From positions 1 to 64,000 of the forward strand of contig JAGAKF010000076.1 of NCBI GenBank assembly GCA_017625835.1: a DNA stretch of 64,000 nucleotides, given 5' to 3'. Below are positions 54,791 through 62,804 of this stretch, in pieces. The position numbers and the translations under genes were made by a program. Source of the stretch: Clostridia bacterium (lineage in GTDB: Bacteria; Bacillota; Clostridia; Oscillospirales; Acutalibacteraceae). A model generated the notes under the pieces. The model did no database searches. It saw nothing but the letters and a program-made list of their open reading frames with translations, and was not told the DNA's origin. Every line of letters begins with the position of its first letter. The first letter of the stretch is position 1.

Positions 54791-56386
54791 TTAAAATTTT
54801 TTGAAAATTATTTTAATTTCGGTAAATTTATCAATTTCTGATTCTGCAACACATTCAGCTGAATGTATTTCAGCTATCTTTTTTACAAGGGCAAGTCCGA
54901 GACCGAATCCCTCTGTTTCCGACCTGGAGGCATCTGCACGGTAAAACCTGTTCCAGATTTTCGGCAGATCCTCTTTGCTTATACCGATTCCGTTATCTCT
55001 TACAAACAAAACAACTTTGTCGTCTGCGGAATACAGCTTAACTTCGATAATACCGTTTTCTCTGCCGTATTTATCTGCATTTGAAAGCAGATTTTCAAGA
55101 AGCTGAGTTATCAGTACATTGTTAAGTTTGATTGAAATATCATTTTCAATGTCGGCTGTCAGTTCAATACCTCTCGAGGTCCTGAATTTATCGCAAATAC
55201 CTTCGGCAAGCTCGCTGAGATTTGCTTTTTCAAGAGTGAATCGGCTGAGGCCCTGCTCTGCCCTGGTCACGGAAAGCAAGGAAGCAACAAGAGCAGTCAT
55301 TTTATCCGCCTGTTCCTCAATGGATTCAAGCGCCTGTGTTCTTTCCTCATCATCCGCATTATCGGAAAGGGCGTATTCACATTCCGCTTTTATAACCGCA
55401 AGCGGTGTGCGAAGCTCGTGAGATGCATCTGAGGTAAATCTTTTTTCGTTTTCAAATGAAGAAGACAACCGTTCAAACATACTGTTGAAGGTATCGGCAA
55501 GATCGCTGATTTCGCGAGGCGCATTATTTGTTTCAAGACGCTTTGAAAGGTCGCTGCCCGTCGATATTTCGTGTGCCGAATCCGTTATTTTTTCAATGGG
55601 GGCAACTGTTCTCTTCGAAATGATATATGCACCGACTGCCGCAATAATCACGAAAAACGGAAGCAGATATATTGCACTTCTGCCGATATTGGTAAACATT
55701 GTCTTGACGTCCTCGGCAGGACATACTGCACGTATATATATTTTTTTGCACGACTGGCTTTCTGCAGTAAACTCAATTTTAAAAACCTGTCTGTCATTGT
55801 ATACGGGAATCTGAACGCCTATTATTGTCGCTTCGGTTTTCTTTATGCCTGCGTGGCTGAGTGCTGCTTCTATTGCCTCGGTTGTACTTATGCCGTTTTT
55901 GAAATTCGTTTCGGAATACGGCACGGGCTTCAGCTCATTCACGGGAGTAACATCCGATTCGTAGGATATCACCTGACCCGAGCTGACATCAATCTCGTAT
56001 TCAAATTTCGTGAACTCAAGAAGCTCGGAATAAACATAATATTCCTTGCCGTCAAAAGTTCTTTTAACAACCTTTTCCAAGTCTGACGGTGCTTCGATAA
56101 GAGTGTGTGGTGTTTCACCGTTGAGATATTTGCCGTCTTCACTGAAAAGATCACAGTAAACCCCGTCAGAATAATATATAAAATCATTCTCGACCTCAAA
56201 AATACCGTTACTGAATTCCATTTCATCCGAATTGCTTTGTGCGGTGGCAACAAGAGTCTGCTTGAGCTTATCGTCAGCTGTTTTTCGGCTGACAAGCATA
56301 AGTGCCGTTACACTGACACCGCAAACAACGGCAATCAGAAGCGTAATCCAGAGCGTTGTTATTATTTTAAATGAAATCTTTTTCAT
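54791..56386 (-). CDS. Sensor histidine kinase with PepSY-like extracellular region
   Basis: 531 residues. It has a membrane helix near 10-30, an extracellular domain (30-245) containing TTEAIEAALSHAGIKKTEATIIGVQIPVYNDRQVFKIEFT, which is built like the PepSY units of the neighbouring protein, a second membrane helix (AIYLLPFFVIIAAVGAYII), HAMP, the HisKA motif DASHELRTPLAVIKAE with phosphoacceptor His, and HATPase blocks (LSNADKYG, RDNGIGISKEDL, GFGLGLALV). Its ATG overlaps the regulator stop (ATGA). It likely senses envelope peptides or ligand also bound by the PepSY protein. Confidence 0.93.
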   Translation of the reverse strand: MKKISFKIITTLWITLLIAVVCGVSVTALMLVSRKTADDKLKQTLVATAQSNSDEMEFSNGIFEVENDFIYYSDGVYCDLFSEDGKYLNGETPHTLIEAPSDLEKVVKRTFDGKEYYVYSELLEFTKFEYEIDVSSGQVISYESDVTPVNELKPVPYSETNFKNGISTTEAIEAALSHAGIKKTEATIIGVQIPVYNDRQVFKIEFTAESQSCKKIYIRAVCPAEDVKTMFTNIGRSAIYLLPFFVIIAAVGAYIISKRTVAPIEKITDSAHEISTGSDLSKRLETNNAPREISDLADTFNSMFERLSSSFENEKRFTSDASHELRTPLAVIKAECEYALSDNADDEERTQALESIEEQADKMTALVASLLSVTRAEQGLSRFTLEKANLSELAEGICDKFRTSRGIELTADIENDISIKLNNVLITQLLENLLSNADKYGRENGIIEVKLYSADDKVVLFVRDNGIGISKEDLPKIWNRFYRADASRSETEGFGLGLALVKKIAEIHSAECVAESEIDKFTEIKIIFKKF

Positions 56387-57057
56387 TTTTCCTCCCTGAG
56401 AACATATCCCATTCCCCTGACGGTGTGAATAAGCTTTTTGTCATAACCCTCATCTATCTTTTTGCGAAGGTATCGTATATAAACATCAACAACATTTGTT
56501 CCGCCTTCATAATCGTAATTCCAGATATGATCCTCGATTTTTTCACGGCTGAGCACGATTCCGTTGTTGACCGCAAGATACTGTAAAAGCTCATATTCCT
56601 TCGCAGAGAGCAAAATATCCTTTCCGCCTCTTGTAACCTTCCTGCTTGAAATGTCAACAGTTAAATCCGCAACTGTGATTATGTTTGAATTTGAAACGCT
56701 GTTCTTCCTGATAAGAACCCTTATCCTCGCGAGCAGTTCTTCAAATGCAAAGGGCTTTACCAGATAATCGTCTGCTCCGATGTCCAGCCCCTCTACTCTG
56801 TCCTCAATGCTGTCGCGGGCAGTGAGGAAAAGAACAGGAAGATTGTTACCCTCGTTCCTGATTTTTCTTAGCAAAGAAAAACCGTCAATTTTCGGCATCA
56901 TAACATCAAAAACAGCGGCATCATAATCAGTCATACTGATCAGATCATAGGCTTCTTCGCCGTTGAAGGCACAGTCAACACTGTAACCCGCCGCCTTAAG
57001 CTGCTTTGCAATTATTCTGTTAAGGCTTTTTTCGTCTTCTGCAATCAGAATTCTCAT
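56383..57057 (-). CDS. OmpR/PhoB-family response regulator
   Basis: 224 residues. The receiver domain has acidic pair EDE (residues 7-9), phospho-acceptor Asp in YDAAVFDVMMPKIDG, Thr in LFLTARD and Lys in YLVKPFAFEELLARI. The C-terminal winged helix has ISSRKVTRGGKDILLSAKEYELLQYLAVN and the RGMGYVLR end. Start 57057 is better spaced from AAGGAGG than the ATG six bases before. It heads the RR-HK pair, presumably controlling the PepSY gene downstream. Confidence 0.94.
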   Translation of the reverse strand: MRILIAEDEKSLNRIIAKQLKAAGYSVDCAFNGEEAYDLISMTDYDAAVFDVMMPKIDGFSLLRKIRNEGNNLPVLFLTARDSIEDRVEGLDIGADDYLVKPFAFEELLARIRVLIRKNSVSNSNIITVADLTVDISSRKVTRGGKDILLSAKEYELLQYLAVNNGIVLSREKIEDHIWNYDYEGGTNVVDVYIRYLRKKIDEGYDKKLIHTVRGMGYVLREEK

Positions 57058-57197
57058 ACGCATCCTCCTTTACGGATATTGGCATATATTAGCAAGGAAA
57101 GATTAAAACAAAATTAGAATACATTTTTATTATCGCAAAAGTGAATTTTTATGTCAATAAAAAATTAAGCAAAAACTTCAGCTTCATAAAAGATTGA

Positions 57198-57232
57198 GAG
57201 CAGGAAGATCGTAATCTTTCTGCTCGGTTTTT
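57198..57232 (+). terminator. Orphan terminator hairpin on the plus strand
   Basis: GAGCAGGAAGAT and ATCTTTCTGCTC form a 12-bp stem (one G-U) with loop CGTA and a GGTTTTT tail. No plus-strand gene precedes it; it may end an unseen transcript. Confidence 0.6.
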
Positions 57233-57278
57233 ACATAAATTATGGCAAGCAACTTTGGAGCCAAAACTGGAAAACATA

Positions 57279-57345
57279 CGAAGCCGAGCTGTTTCAACAA
57301 ATGCGGAGCAACCTCGCACGAAGTCGCCGACGACTCGTCGCGAAC
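57279..57345 (+). repeat. Diverged direct repeat, copy A
   Basis: See copy B at 53481-53547. The copies bracket the RR-HK-PepSY genes. Confidence 0.55.
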
Positions 57346-57529
57346 TGTCAAAACAAACTTTCTGAGAGGTCAATCGACTCCGTAGAGCTTCAAATCAAGA
57401 AAAAACGATACTCTTAAAAAAATATAAATTTTTCAAAGGAATGGAAATTCAGAAAGGAATCTACAGTAAGCAGTTGTTCTCCCAATAGTATACTTTTCAT
57501 AAAATGAGATTGTTTCTTTTTTGCCGTTG

Positions 57530-57558
57530 TTGACATTGACGGAGTGGTGATATATAAT
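57530..57558 (+). promoter_or_regulatory. Consensus promoter of the lipoprotein gene
   Basis: TTGACA, exactly 17 bases, TATAAT, both hexamers perfect; the ATG at 57578 follows 20 bases later with AGGAGG between. Confidence 0.8.
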
Positions 57559-57577
57559 TTCGGCAGGAGGTATGCCT

Positions 57578-58213
57578 ATGAAAACACTCCGCACTATTTT
57601 GATTTTAATTTCAGTTTTTTTATTTCTCTTGTGTTCATGTGCTGAGGACGAAGCAGTCACAACGGTAGCTGTTGTCAACGGTGAAACGGTAACACAGGAG
57701 GAGTTTGACTATTTCAAAGCCCGCAAAAGGGCAGATGTTATAAATTATTATATTTCTGAATTCAACGCCAAGGTTGACGAGGATTTCTGGCAGACGGATT
57801 TTAACGGAATAACACCTGAAAAAGATCTTGAAAACAGAGCCATTAGTGAGTGTGTAAAAGCTAAAATTCAGCTTGTTCTTTGCAGAGAAAACGGAATTTA
57901 TGATGACATTTCATTCGGTGGTTTACGCCAAAGGGCAGAAAACTTTAACAGTCAGGATAAAAGCGGAGCAATTGGTTTAAAAACAATTGAAACAGATACC
58001 TTTTACACTTACTATATTGATACGGGAGTTATGGAACTTAAAAACATTCTCGGTGAAAAGGAGCTTGCACCGACTCAAGAAGAAATCAATGCTTGTCTTG
58101 AAAATTTCGGCACACAAGAGGAAAATTATACAGCCGCACGCAAAACAGCAATTTCAAAGAAATATGATGATATGATTGAAAAGCTCTGCAAAGAGGCAGA
58201 GGTTCAGGAATAA
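57578..58213 (+). CDS. Lipoprotein, SurA/PrsA-N-terminal-like
   Basis: 211 residues. The signal is MKTLRTILILISVFLFLLCSC with a lipobox-like LLCSC, so lipid attachment is likely. The segment AVVNGETVTQEEFDYFKARKRADV is the usual start of SurA/PrsA-type chaperone domains, and the rest is helical. There is no rotamase domain. It may be a folding helper at the membrane surface, or unrelated. It is monocistronic with promoter and terminator. ATG 57578 is preferred to 57572, which abuts the ribosome site. Confidence 0.75.
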   Translation: MKTLRTILILISVFLFLLCSCAEDEAVTTVAVVNGETVTQEEFDYFKARKRADVINYYISEFNAKVDEDFWQTDFNGITPEKDLENRAISECVKAKIQLVLCRENGIYDDISFGGLRQRAENFNSQDKSGAIGLKTIETDTFYTYYIDTGVMELKNILGEKELAPTQEEINACLENFGTQEENYTAARKTAISKKYDDMIEKLCKEAEVQE

Positions 58214-58215
58214 AA

Positions 58216-58252
58216 CAAAAGCTTGCATCGTAAAAATGCAAGCTTTTATCAA
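58216..58252 (+). terminator. Terminator after the lipoprotein gene
   Basis: AAAAGCTTGCAT and ATGCAAGCTTTT form a 12-bp stem around CGTAAAA; T-rich sequence follows on both strands, so it also ends the convergent beta-helix gene. Confidence 0.85.
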
Positions 58253-58261
58253 TTCTTTTTA

Positions 58262-59803
58262 TCAGTCAAACAAATCGGAAATCAGGCGAGATATTGCAGT
58301 GAACATACTGACGATGATATCGCAGATTGTCGGGTACTCCTTTTTACCCTCAACACCGTCACCCTCGTAACAGCCGATATTGTGCGCACTGTCAAGAGAA
58401 TTGCCGAAGAAGTCATGCTCACCCATATTTTCTTCAACCTGAACACCGGCACCGATGCACGGTGAGCAGGCTTTGAGTATAAAGCTGTTCTTATCTGTTA
58501 AATCTTCACCTGCAAACTGCGGCAAGGCGATGAAGGAGTTCTTGTCTCTTATGGGCTTTGTAACGCCCCAATAGCAGTTGTTTGACATATCATAATCGTA
58601 CTTTCGGTTAAACTTCATAAGGTAACCGGGTTCGAGGATGAATATGTTGTTTTTAATCACGGCATCTTCATACATATAGAAGTTATACGTGCTGCCGTTG
58701 ACAATGGTATTGTTGTAAAACTTGAAATCGTGCTCTGCCGTATCGTTACCGTTTCCTGCACCGTTGGAAGTGATATTATCGTTTACAGAAAGACAATAGC
58801 GGACAGTGTTGCCGTAATGGTCATCGTTAACAGGGCAGTTCCACATAAATCTTACATTGTCGTGAGAGTAAATGTATTGGAATGTACTGTGGTCGGTATG
58901 GTCATCAAAATCGACTGCCATTCCGTCAAGCACATTTTTTGCACCTGCAATCTCACAATTTTCAACAAGACCGTTGGTAACACCCCACATCCACACGGGA
59001 GCAGTATAATAAATACCGGAGCTCTGACAAGTATTGATAATTGAAGAATTGCGCAGAATAATTGTATCCGTATCCGACATTATAAAAGCATCATCCCACA
59101 AATCGTGAATACTGCAGTTTTCAACAATTATATTTTTATTGTACGGCGTTTCCGGAGTGTTGGGATAGTTACTTCCCGTGAAAATACCGTAACCGCAGTC
59201 ATATATTTCACAGCCGTCAACAGTTATATTCTCAAGGTGAGCACCGGGAGCTACGGGTGAACCCATCAGACGGATTGCGGCTCTGCTGCTGCTAAGGTAA
59301 TTGTCTGAAGGATAATTCTGTATATCGTGAAGAGTGACATTGCGTATAACTACATCTTTTACGCACGCATTTCTGTAATAAACGAGAATACCCGTACCTT
59401 TCGGAGCAGTTATTTCAATGTTTTCAATAATCCAACCCGAAGCATCATAAAGAGCGATAACGGGATCATTTTCCTTTGACGAGGTAAACAGGGGCTTCGA
59501 ACCCTCACCGTAAGAGCCGATAGTTATCGGATTTGAGGCATCGGAAGTTCCCATAACACAAAAATTACCTACGTAAACACCGCCCGCCTTAAAAAGAACG
59601 CTGTCCCCACCGTAATATAAAATCGAAGCAGCTTTTTCGATTGTCTTAAAAGCCTTGTCGGGCGATAGACCACTGTTGGAGTCATCTCCGGCTATTGAAT
59701 CGACATAGTAAACCGTACCCGTGTTCGCCGAGGCAAAGACCGTTACCGAAGTTATTATGCACACGCAAAGCACAATACAAAAAAATTTATTGAGCATTTT
59801 CAT
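58262..59803 (-). CDS. Secreted right-handed beta-helix protein (pectate lyase-like fold)
   Basis: 513 residues with a signal peptide (MKMLNKFFCIVLCVCIITSVTVFASA). It begins YYVDSIAGDDSNSGLSPDKAFKTIEKAAS, the typical entry to exported polysaccharide-processing beta-helix proteins, followed by many N/D-rich rungs (NITVDGCEIYDCGYGIFTG, ENCSIHDLWDDAFIMS). Probably a polysaccharide lyase or hydrolase; no catalytic residues can be assigned. It ends with an amphipathic helix (CDIIVSMFTAISRLISDLFD). The start follows CGGAGGTG. Confidence 0.83.
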   Translation of the reverse strand: MKMLNKFFCIVLCVCIITSVTVFASANTGTVYYVDSIAGDDSNSGLSPDKAFKTIEKAASILYYGGDSVLFKAGGVYVGNFCVMGTSDASNPITIGSYGEGSKPLFTSSKENDPVIALYDASGWIIENIEITAPKGTGILVYYRNACVKDVVIRNVTLHDIQNYPSDNYLSSSRAAIRLMGSPVAPGAHLENITVDGCEIYDCGYGIFTGSNYPNTPETPYNKNIIVENCSIHDLWDDAFIMSDTDTIILRNSSIINTCQSSGIYYTAPVWMWGVTNGLVENCEIAGAKNVLDGMAVDFDDHTDHSTFQYIYSHDNVRFMWNCPVNDDHYGNTVRYCLSVNDNITSNGAGNGNDTAEHDFKFYNNTIVNGSTYNFYMYEDAVIKNNIFILEPGYLMKFNRKYDYDMSNNCYWGVTKPIRDKNSFIALPQFAGEDLTDKNSFILKACSPCIGAGVQVEENMGEHDFFGNSLDSAHNIGCYEGDGVEGKKEYPTICDIIVSMFTAISRLISDLFD

Positions 59804-60065
59804 AAAAACACCTCCGCCCAAATTTTAACACGTTGTTAAAGCATAGTCAACAAATGAGCTATAGTTTATAAAAATTAAGTATGTCTTCAAATTAAGGTAA
59901 ACTTCATTTCAAACATATGCCCCTACGTGCGACAATGTCGTCAACTGAAGAAATTGTTGCACAACAGATAGACTGCCTAACGGTACGCGGTACTTCGCGG
60001 GGTACATAGTACTCGAAATGTGCGATATTTTACGGTAAAGTGCGATTTTAGAAAAATAGTTTTCG

Positions 60066-60115
60066 ACAAAGAAAAAGCCCGCAAACCCTTATATATCAAG
60101 GATTTCCGGACTTTT
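60066..60115 (-). terminator. Terminator adjoining tRNA-Trp 3' end, copy 1
   Basis: On the minus strand AAAAAGTCCGGAAAT pairs with GTTTGCGGGCTTTTT (two mismatches), then TTTTTCTTTG. Confidence 0.7.
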
Positions 60116-60117
60116 TG

Positions 60118-60179
60118 TTGGCAGGGGCAGAAGGACACGCCTGTTTCACAGGCTGCGTCATCGGCGGCCGTTGCTTTGC
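60118..60179. repeat. 62-base repeat with tRNA-Trp 3' end, copy 1
   Basis: 60119-60134 is the reverse complement of CCTTCTGCCCCTGCCA, the acceptor/T-stem end of tRNA-Trp. The following 45 bases include GCCTG-TTTCA-CAGGC and CGGCCG. Copy 2 differs at three positions only. Confidence 0.85.
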
Positions 60180-60338
60180 TCGTTGAGGCGACTATAGATT
60201 TTTATATAAAAATAATGCAAATAATACGGTCTGAACAGATGAATTTTTACAAGTGTGTATCTGCGTTTGGCAAAATTCATAATTCTATAATATTTCCGGA
60301 TATAAATATGCTATAATAAACATACAGGAGGTGTTGAA

Positions 60339-61946
60339 ATGAAAATACAATTTATCGGTGCTACACATGAGGTAACGGGAAGCTGTACACTTTTAGAAAT
60401 AAACAACAGATATTATCTGGTTGATTGCGGTATGGAGCAGGGTAAAGATATATTTCAGAATATAGCTTTACCTGTACCGGCAAGTCAGATAGATGCAGTA
60501 TTTCTGACACACGCACATATTGACCATTCCGGTATGTTGCCGAGATTGTACAAGGAAGGCTTTGAAGGCAATATATATGCAACTGATGTTACCTGTGACC
60601 TTTGTAATATAATGTTGCGCGATTCTGCACATATACAGGAAACTGAAGCTAAATGGTTGTCCCGTAAAGCCGAACGTGCAGGGTCAGAGCCTCTCTCTCC
60701 TGTTTATGATATGCAAGATGCTTTAGGTGCTATTTCTTTATTCCGCAGATGTAATTACGGAGATATAATATATCCTGCCGAAGGAATTAAACTCCGGTTT
60801 ACTGATATAGGTCATCTTCTCGGCTCTGCCTGTATTGAGCTTTGGCTTACGGAAGGCGATGTTTGCAAGAAAATAGTTTTCAGCGGAGATGTGGGGAATA
60901 CCAATCAAAGGATTATCCGTGATCCGCAGCAGGTAGAAGAAACCGATTATCTGGTTATAGAATCAACATACGGTAACCGACTGCATGAGGCTGACCGCAG
61001 TAATGTTATATCGGAGCTTGCAGCTTACATACAAAAAGCTCTTGATCGCGGAGGTAATGTGATTATTCCGTCGTTTGCCGTCGGAAGAACACAAGAGATG
61101 CTTTATGCCATACGCGAAATCAAACAAAACGGAATGATTAAAGGACACGAGCATTTTCCTGTGTATGTTGACAGCCCGTTGGCGGCGGAAGCAACAGCGA
61201 TTTTTATGCAGTGCAATACGGTTTGCTTTGACGAAGAAACACTTTCACTTATTAAACAAGGCATTAATCCCATCTGGTTTGATGATATACGTATATCAGT
61301 CACCTCTGATGATTCAAAACAAATAAACTTCAACAATGAACCGAAAGTGATTATTTCTGCCAGCGGAATGTGTGAAGCAGGACGTATTCGCCATCATCTC
61401 AAGCACAATCTCTGGAAGTCGGAAAACATTGTTCTTTTTGTAGGCTATCAGGCCGAGGGTTCACTCGGCAGACGTATCTTAAATGGGGAGAAAAGTGTGA
61501 TGCTGTTTGGAGAAGAAATTATGGTGAATGCTGAAATCTGTTCTCTGCAAGGCACCAGCGGACACGCAGACCAGGCGGGTCTCCTTGCCTGGATTGAAGG
61601 CTACAGGAATAAACCGGATATGATATTTGTAAACCACGGTGACGAAAATGCCTGCGAAGATTTTAAGGAACTGCTCACCCTAAAAGGCTACCGTGCAGAA
61701 GCTCCGTACAGCGGAACGGAATACGATTTGATAACTGGCAGAATGACGATTTATGCCGAAGGAAAAACAATAGACAGAACGAATATATTCAAAGGCAAAA
61801 CCCGTGCCGATATGATTTACAACGAGCTTGTTGCAGAAGCCGAGAAGCTTCTTTCACTTGCTAAAGCCCGAAGAGGCAGACCAAATAAAGATAATGCAAG
61901 GCTCACATCTCAGCTTCGGGAGCTTTGTAAAAAAATGAAGGATTAA
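60339..61946 (+). CDS. MBL-fold, beta-CASP-type RNA-processing nuclease
   Basis: 535 residues of the CPSF/RNase J-related group. The HxHxDH motif is FLTHAHIDHSGMLPRL; also present are SGDVGNTNQRI, VIESTYGNRLH (motif 4 Asp/Glu side), and the beta-CASP signature ISASGMCEAGRIRHHLKHNL, then VGYQAEGSLGRRIL and the LQGTSGHADQAGL His motif. The C-terminus has a basic ARRGRPNKDNARLTSQLREL tail. The gene is AT-richer than the core genes here. It lies between the two 62-base repeats and was probably acquired with them. The role may be RNA decay, since the fold can also serve other substrates. Confidence 0.9.
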   Translation: MKIQFIGATHEVTGSCTLLEINNRYYLVDCGMEQGKDIFQNIALPVPASQIDAVFLTHAHIDHSGMLPRLYKEGFEGNIYATDVTCDLCNIMLRDSAHIQETEAKWLSRKAERAGSEPLSPVYDMQDALGAISLFRRCNYGDIIYPAEGIKLRFTDIGHLLGSACIELWLTEGDVCKKIVFSGDVGNTNQRIIRDPQQVEETDYLVIESTYGNRLHEADRSNVISELAAYIQKALDRGGNVIIPSFAVGRTQEMLYAIREIKQNGMIKGHEHFPVYVDSPLAAEATAIFMQCNTVCFDEETLSLIKQGINPIWFDDIRISVTSDDSKQINFNNEPKVIISASGMCEAGRIRHHLKHNLWKSENIVLFVGYQAEGSLGRRILNGEKSVMLFGEEIMVNAEICSLQGTSGHADQAGLLAWIEGYRNKPDMIFVNHGDENACEDFKELLTLKGYRAEAPYSGTEYDLITGRMTIYAEGKTIDRTNIFKGKTRADMIYNELVAEAEKLLSLAKARRGRPNKDNARLTSQLRELCKKMKD

Positions 61947-61960
61947 AAGGAAAACAAACC

Positions 61961-62095
61961 TTGGGTAAAAACAGAATTACTGCAGAGTCCGTTATTGATA
62001 TAAGTAGTGTTTCGCCATATAAATACGCTATGTTCTATAATGGTGATAATGAGTTTGACTATCTTTTGGGCATCTCTTGCGGTGGCTTTCAGTGA
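61961..62095 (+). CDS. Short ORF after the MBL gene (possible gene remnant)
   Basis: 44 codons from a TTG with AAAGG nine bases ahead (GKNRITAESVIDISSVSPYK ... LLGISCGGFQ). It is not recognised, and the support is only frame, start site and location. It could be the 5' stump of a gene lost at the repeat. Confidence 0.3.
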   Translation: MGKNRITAESVIDISSVSPYKYAMFYNGDNEFDYLLGISCGGFQ

Positions 62096-62113
62096 TGATT
62101 TGGTAAATTAGAG

Positions 62114-62158
62114 CGAAGAATAAGGACCGCCATTCAAGGCAGTCCTTATTCTTAATTT
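62114..62158. terminator. Terminator in the hotspot, bidirectional
   Basis: AAGAATAAGGAC and GTCCTTATTCTT (inner CGCC/GGCA with one mismatch) form a long stem around ATTCAA, followed by AATTTTA. Confidence 0.82.
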
Positions 62159-62165
62159 TATGTTA

Positions 62166-62218
62166 ATGAAAAAATAAATCCGAACGCTTCGCCGACTATG
62201 GCTAAAGAGTTCGGATTT
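62166..62218 (-). terminator. Terminator adjoining tRNA-Trp 3' end, copy 2
   Basis: On the minus strand AAATCCGAAC pairs with GTTCGGATTT (10 bp), then ATTTTTTC. Confidence 0.8.
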
Positions 62219-62225
62219 ATCGTAT

Positions 62226-62287
62226 TTGGCAGGGGCAGAAGAACACGCCTGTTTCACAGGCTGCGTCCTCGGCGGCCGTTGCTTCGC
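62226..62287. repeat. 62-base repeat with tRNA-Trp 3' end, copy 2
   Basis: Same sequence as 60118-60179 with three substitutions, same orientation, 2.1 kb away. 62227-62242 holds the tRNA-Trp end (one mismatch). Confidence 0.85.
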
Positions 62288-62392
62288 AACAGCACCCGCC
62301 TCAGACTTCGGAGCTAAAAACAATTCACCGAATTGTTTTCCTCACGCTCCTCACCCCTTGGGCTTCAAGTCCTTCTTATTTTGTACTTTTCC

Positions 62393-62428
62393 AAAACAAA
62401 AAACCATCCGTGTTCGGATGGTTTTGTT
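62393..62428 (-). terminator. Terminator adjoining tRNA-Trp 3' fragment, copy 3
   Basis: CCATCCG-AACA-CGGATGG on the minus strand followed by TTTTTTGTTTT. Confidence 0.85.
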
Positions 62429-62429
62429 T

Positions 62430-62474
62430 TGGCAGGGGCAGAAGGACTTGAACCCTCGGCACGCGGTTTTGGAG
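62430..62474 (-). repeat. 3' half of tRNA-Trp, probable att site of an integrated element
   Basis: On the minus strand it reads CTCCAAAACCGC (anticodon loop with CCA), variable loop, GAGGGTTCAAGTCCTTC (T-arm), TGCCCCT G CCA (acceptor end with G discriminator). All of this fits tRNA-Trp. The 5' half is missing; sequence right of 62474 does not continue the tRNA, so the copy is a displaced end or duplicate made by integration. It lies next to a terminator. The element would extend to the right. Confidence 0.8.
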
Positions 62475-62638
62475 GATAGTATTCTTTCCTTATTTGATGC
62501 GGTTTAGAGGGCTTCAGGGGGGCACATTGGGGGGCACATAGCTTTTACATTTTAGTATTTTATTGTGTTTTTCATACATTCGACTAACCTCCGGTTATGC
62601 GGTAGAATGAAGCTACCAAATAACAAGGAGGTTTTATT

Positions 62639-62800
62639 ATGAGCAGAAAAGTAAAAATAAAATTCACGGATTTTGAGTGCAATTTACTTGTCAATGGTAT
62701 GAATGAATTTCGTAATTTGCTCTTGGCGGAAGGTTTACCCACTGAGGATGTTAATAAGCTATTACTGAAAATTATTGATAAAAGTGAAGGTAAGGTGTGA
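62639..62800 (+). CDS. Small protein of mobile elements (53 residues)
   Basis: MSRKVKIKFTDFECNLLVNG, then MNEFRNLLLAEGLPTEDVNKLLLKII and a basic tail. The ATG follows AAGGAGG. Products like this often precede DUF6809 and TnpV genes in Clostridia elements. The function is unknown. Five bases separate its stop from the next ATG. Confidence 0.75.
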   Translation: MSRKVKIKFTDFECNLLVNGMNEFRNLLLAEGLPTEDVNKLLLKIIDKSEGKV

Positions 62801-62804
62801 TCTT

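Larger units (their letters stand above)
57058..57577. other. Long non-coding stretch: orphan terminator, repeat copy A, lipoprotein promoter
   Basis: Between the divergent response-regulator and lipoprotein genes. It contains a plus-strand terminator hairpin (57198-57232), repeat copy A (57279-57345) and the promoter at 57530-57558, each listed separately. The rest is AT-rich, and I see no gene in it. Confidence 0.5.
59804..60338. other. Non-coding stretch preceding the MBL nuclease, left border of the tRNA-Trp hotspot
   Basis: Holds a minus-strand terminator (60066-60115) and repeat copy 1 (60118-60179). The sequence CCTACGTG...ACAATGTCGTCAAC near 59932-59945 loosely recalls 53680-53715. 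There is no gene here. The MBL gene has an AGGAGGTG site at 60327-60334. Confidence 0.5.
62288..62638. other. Non-coding junction region with tRNA fragment
   Basis: Includes TTCAAGTCCTTCT (62364-62376), the exact reverse complement of 62440-62452 inside the tRNA fragment, the terminator at 62393-62428, the tRNA fragment, and AT-rich sequence with GGGGGGCACA repeated (62517-62539). No gene is seen until 62639. Confidence 0.5.

Noticed and set aside
62430..62520. Intact tRNA-Trp gene
   Set aside because: Only the anticodon loop to CCA is present; sequence to the right does not form D-arm or acceptor 5' strand.
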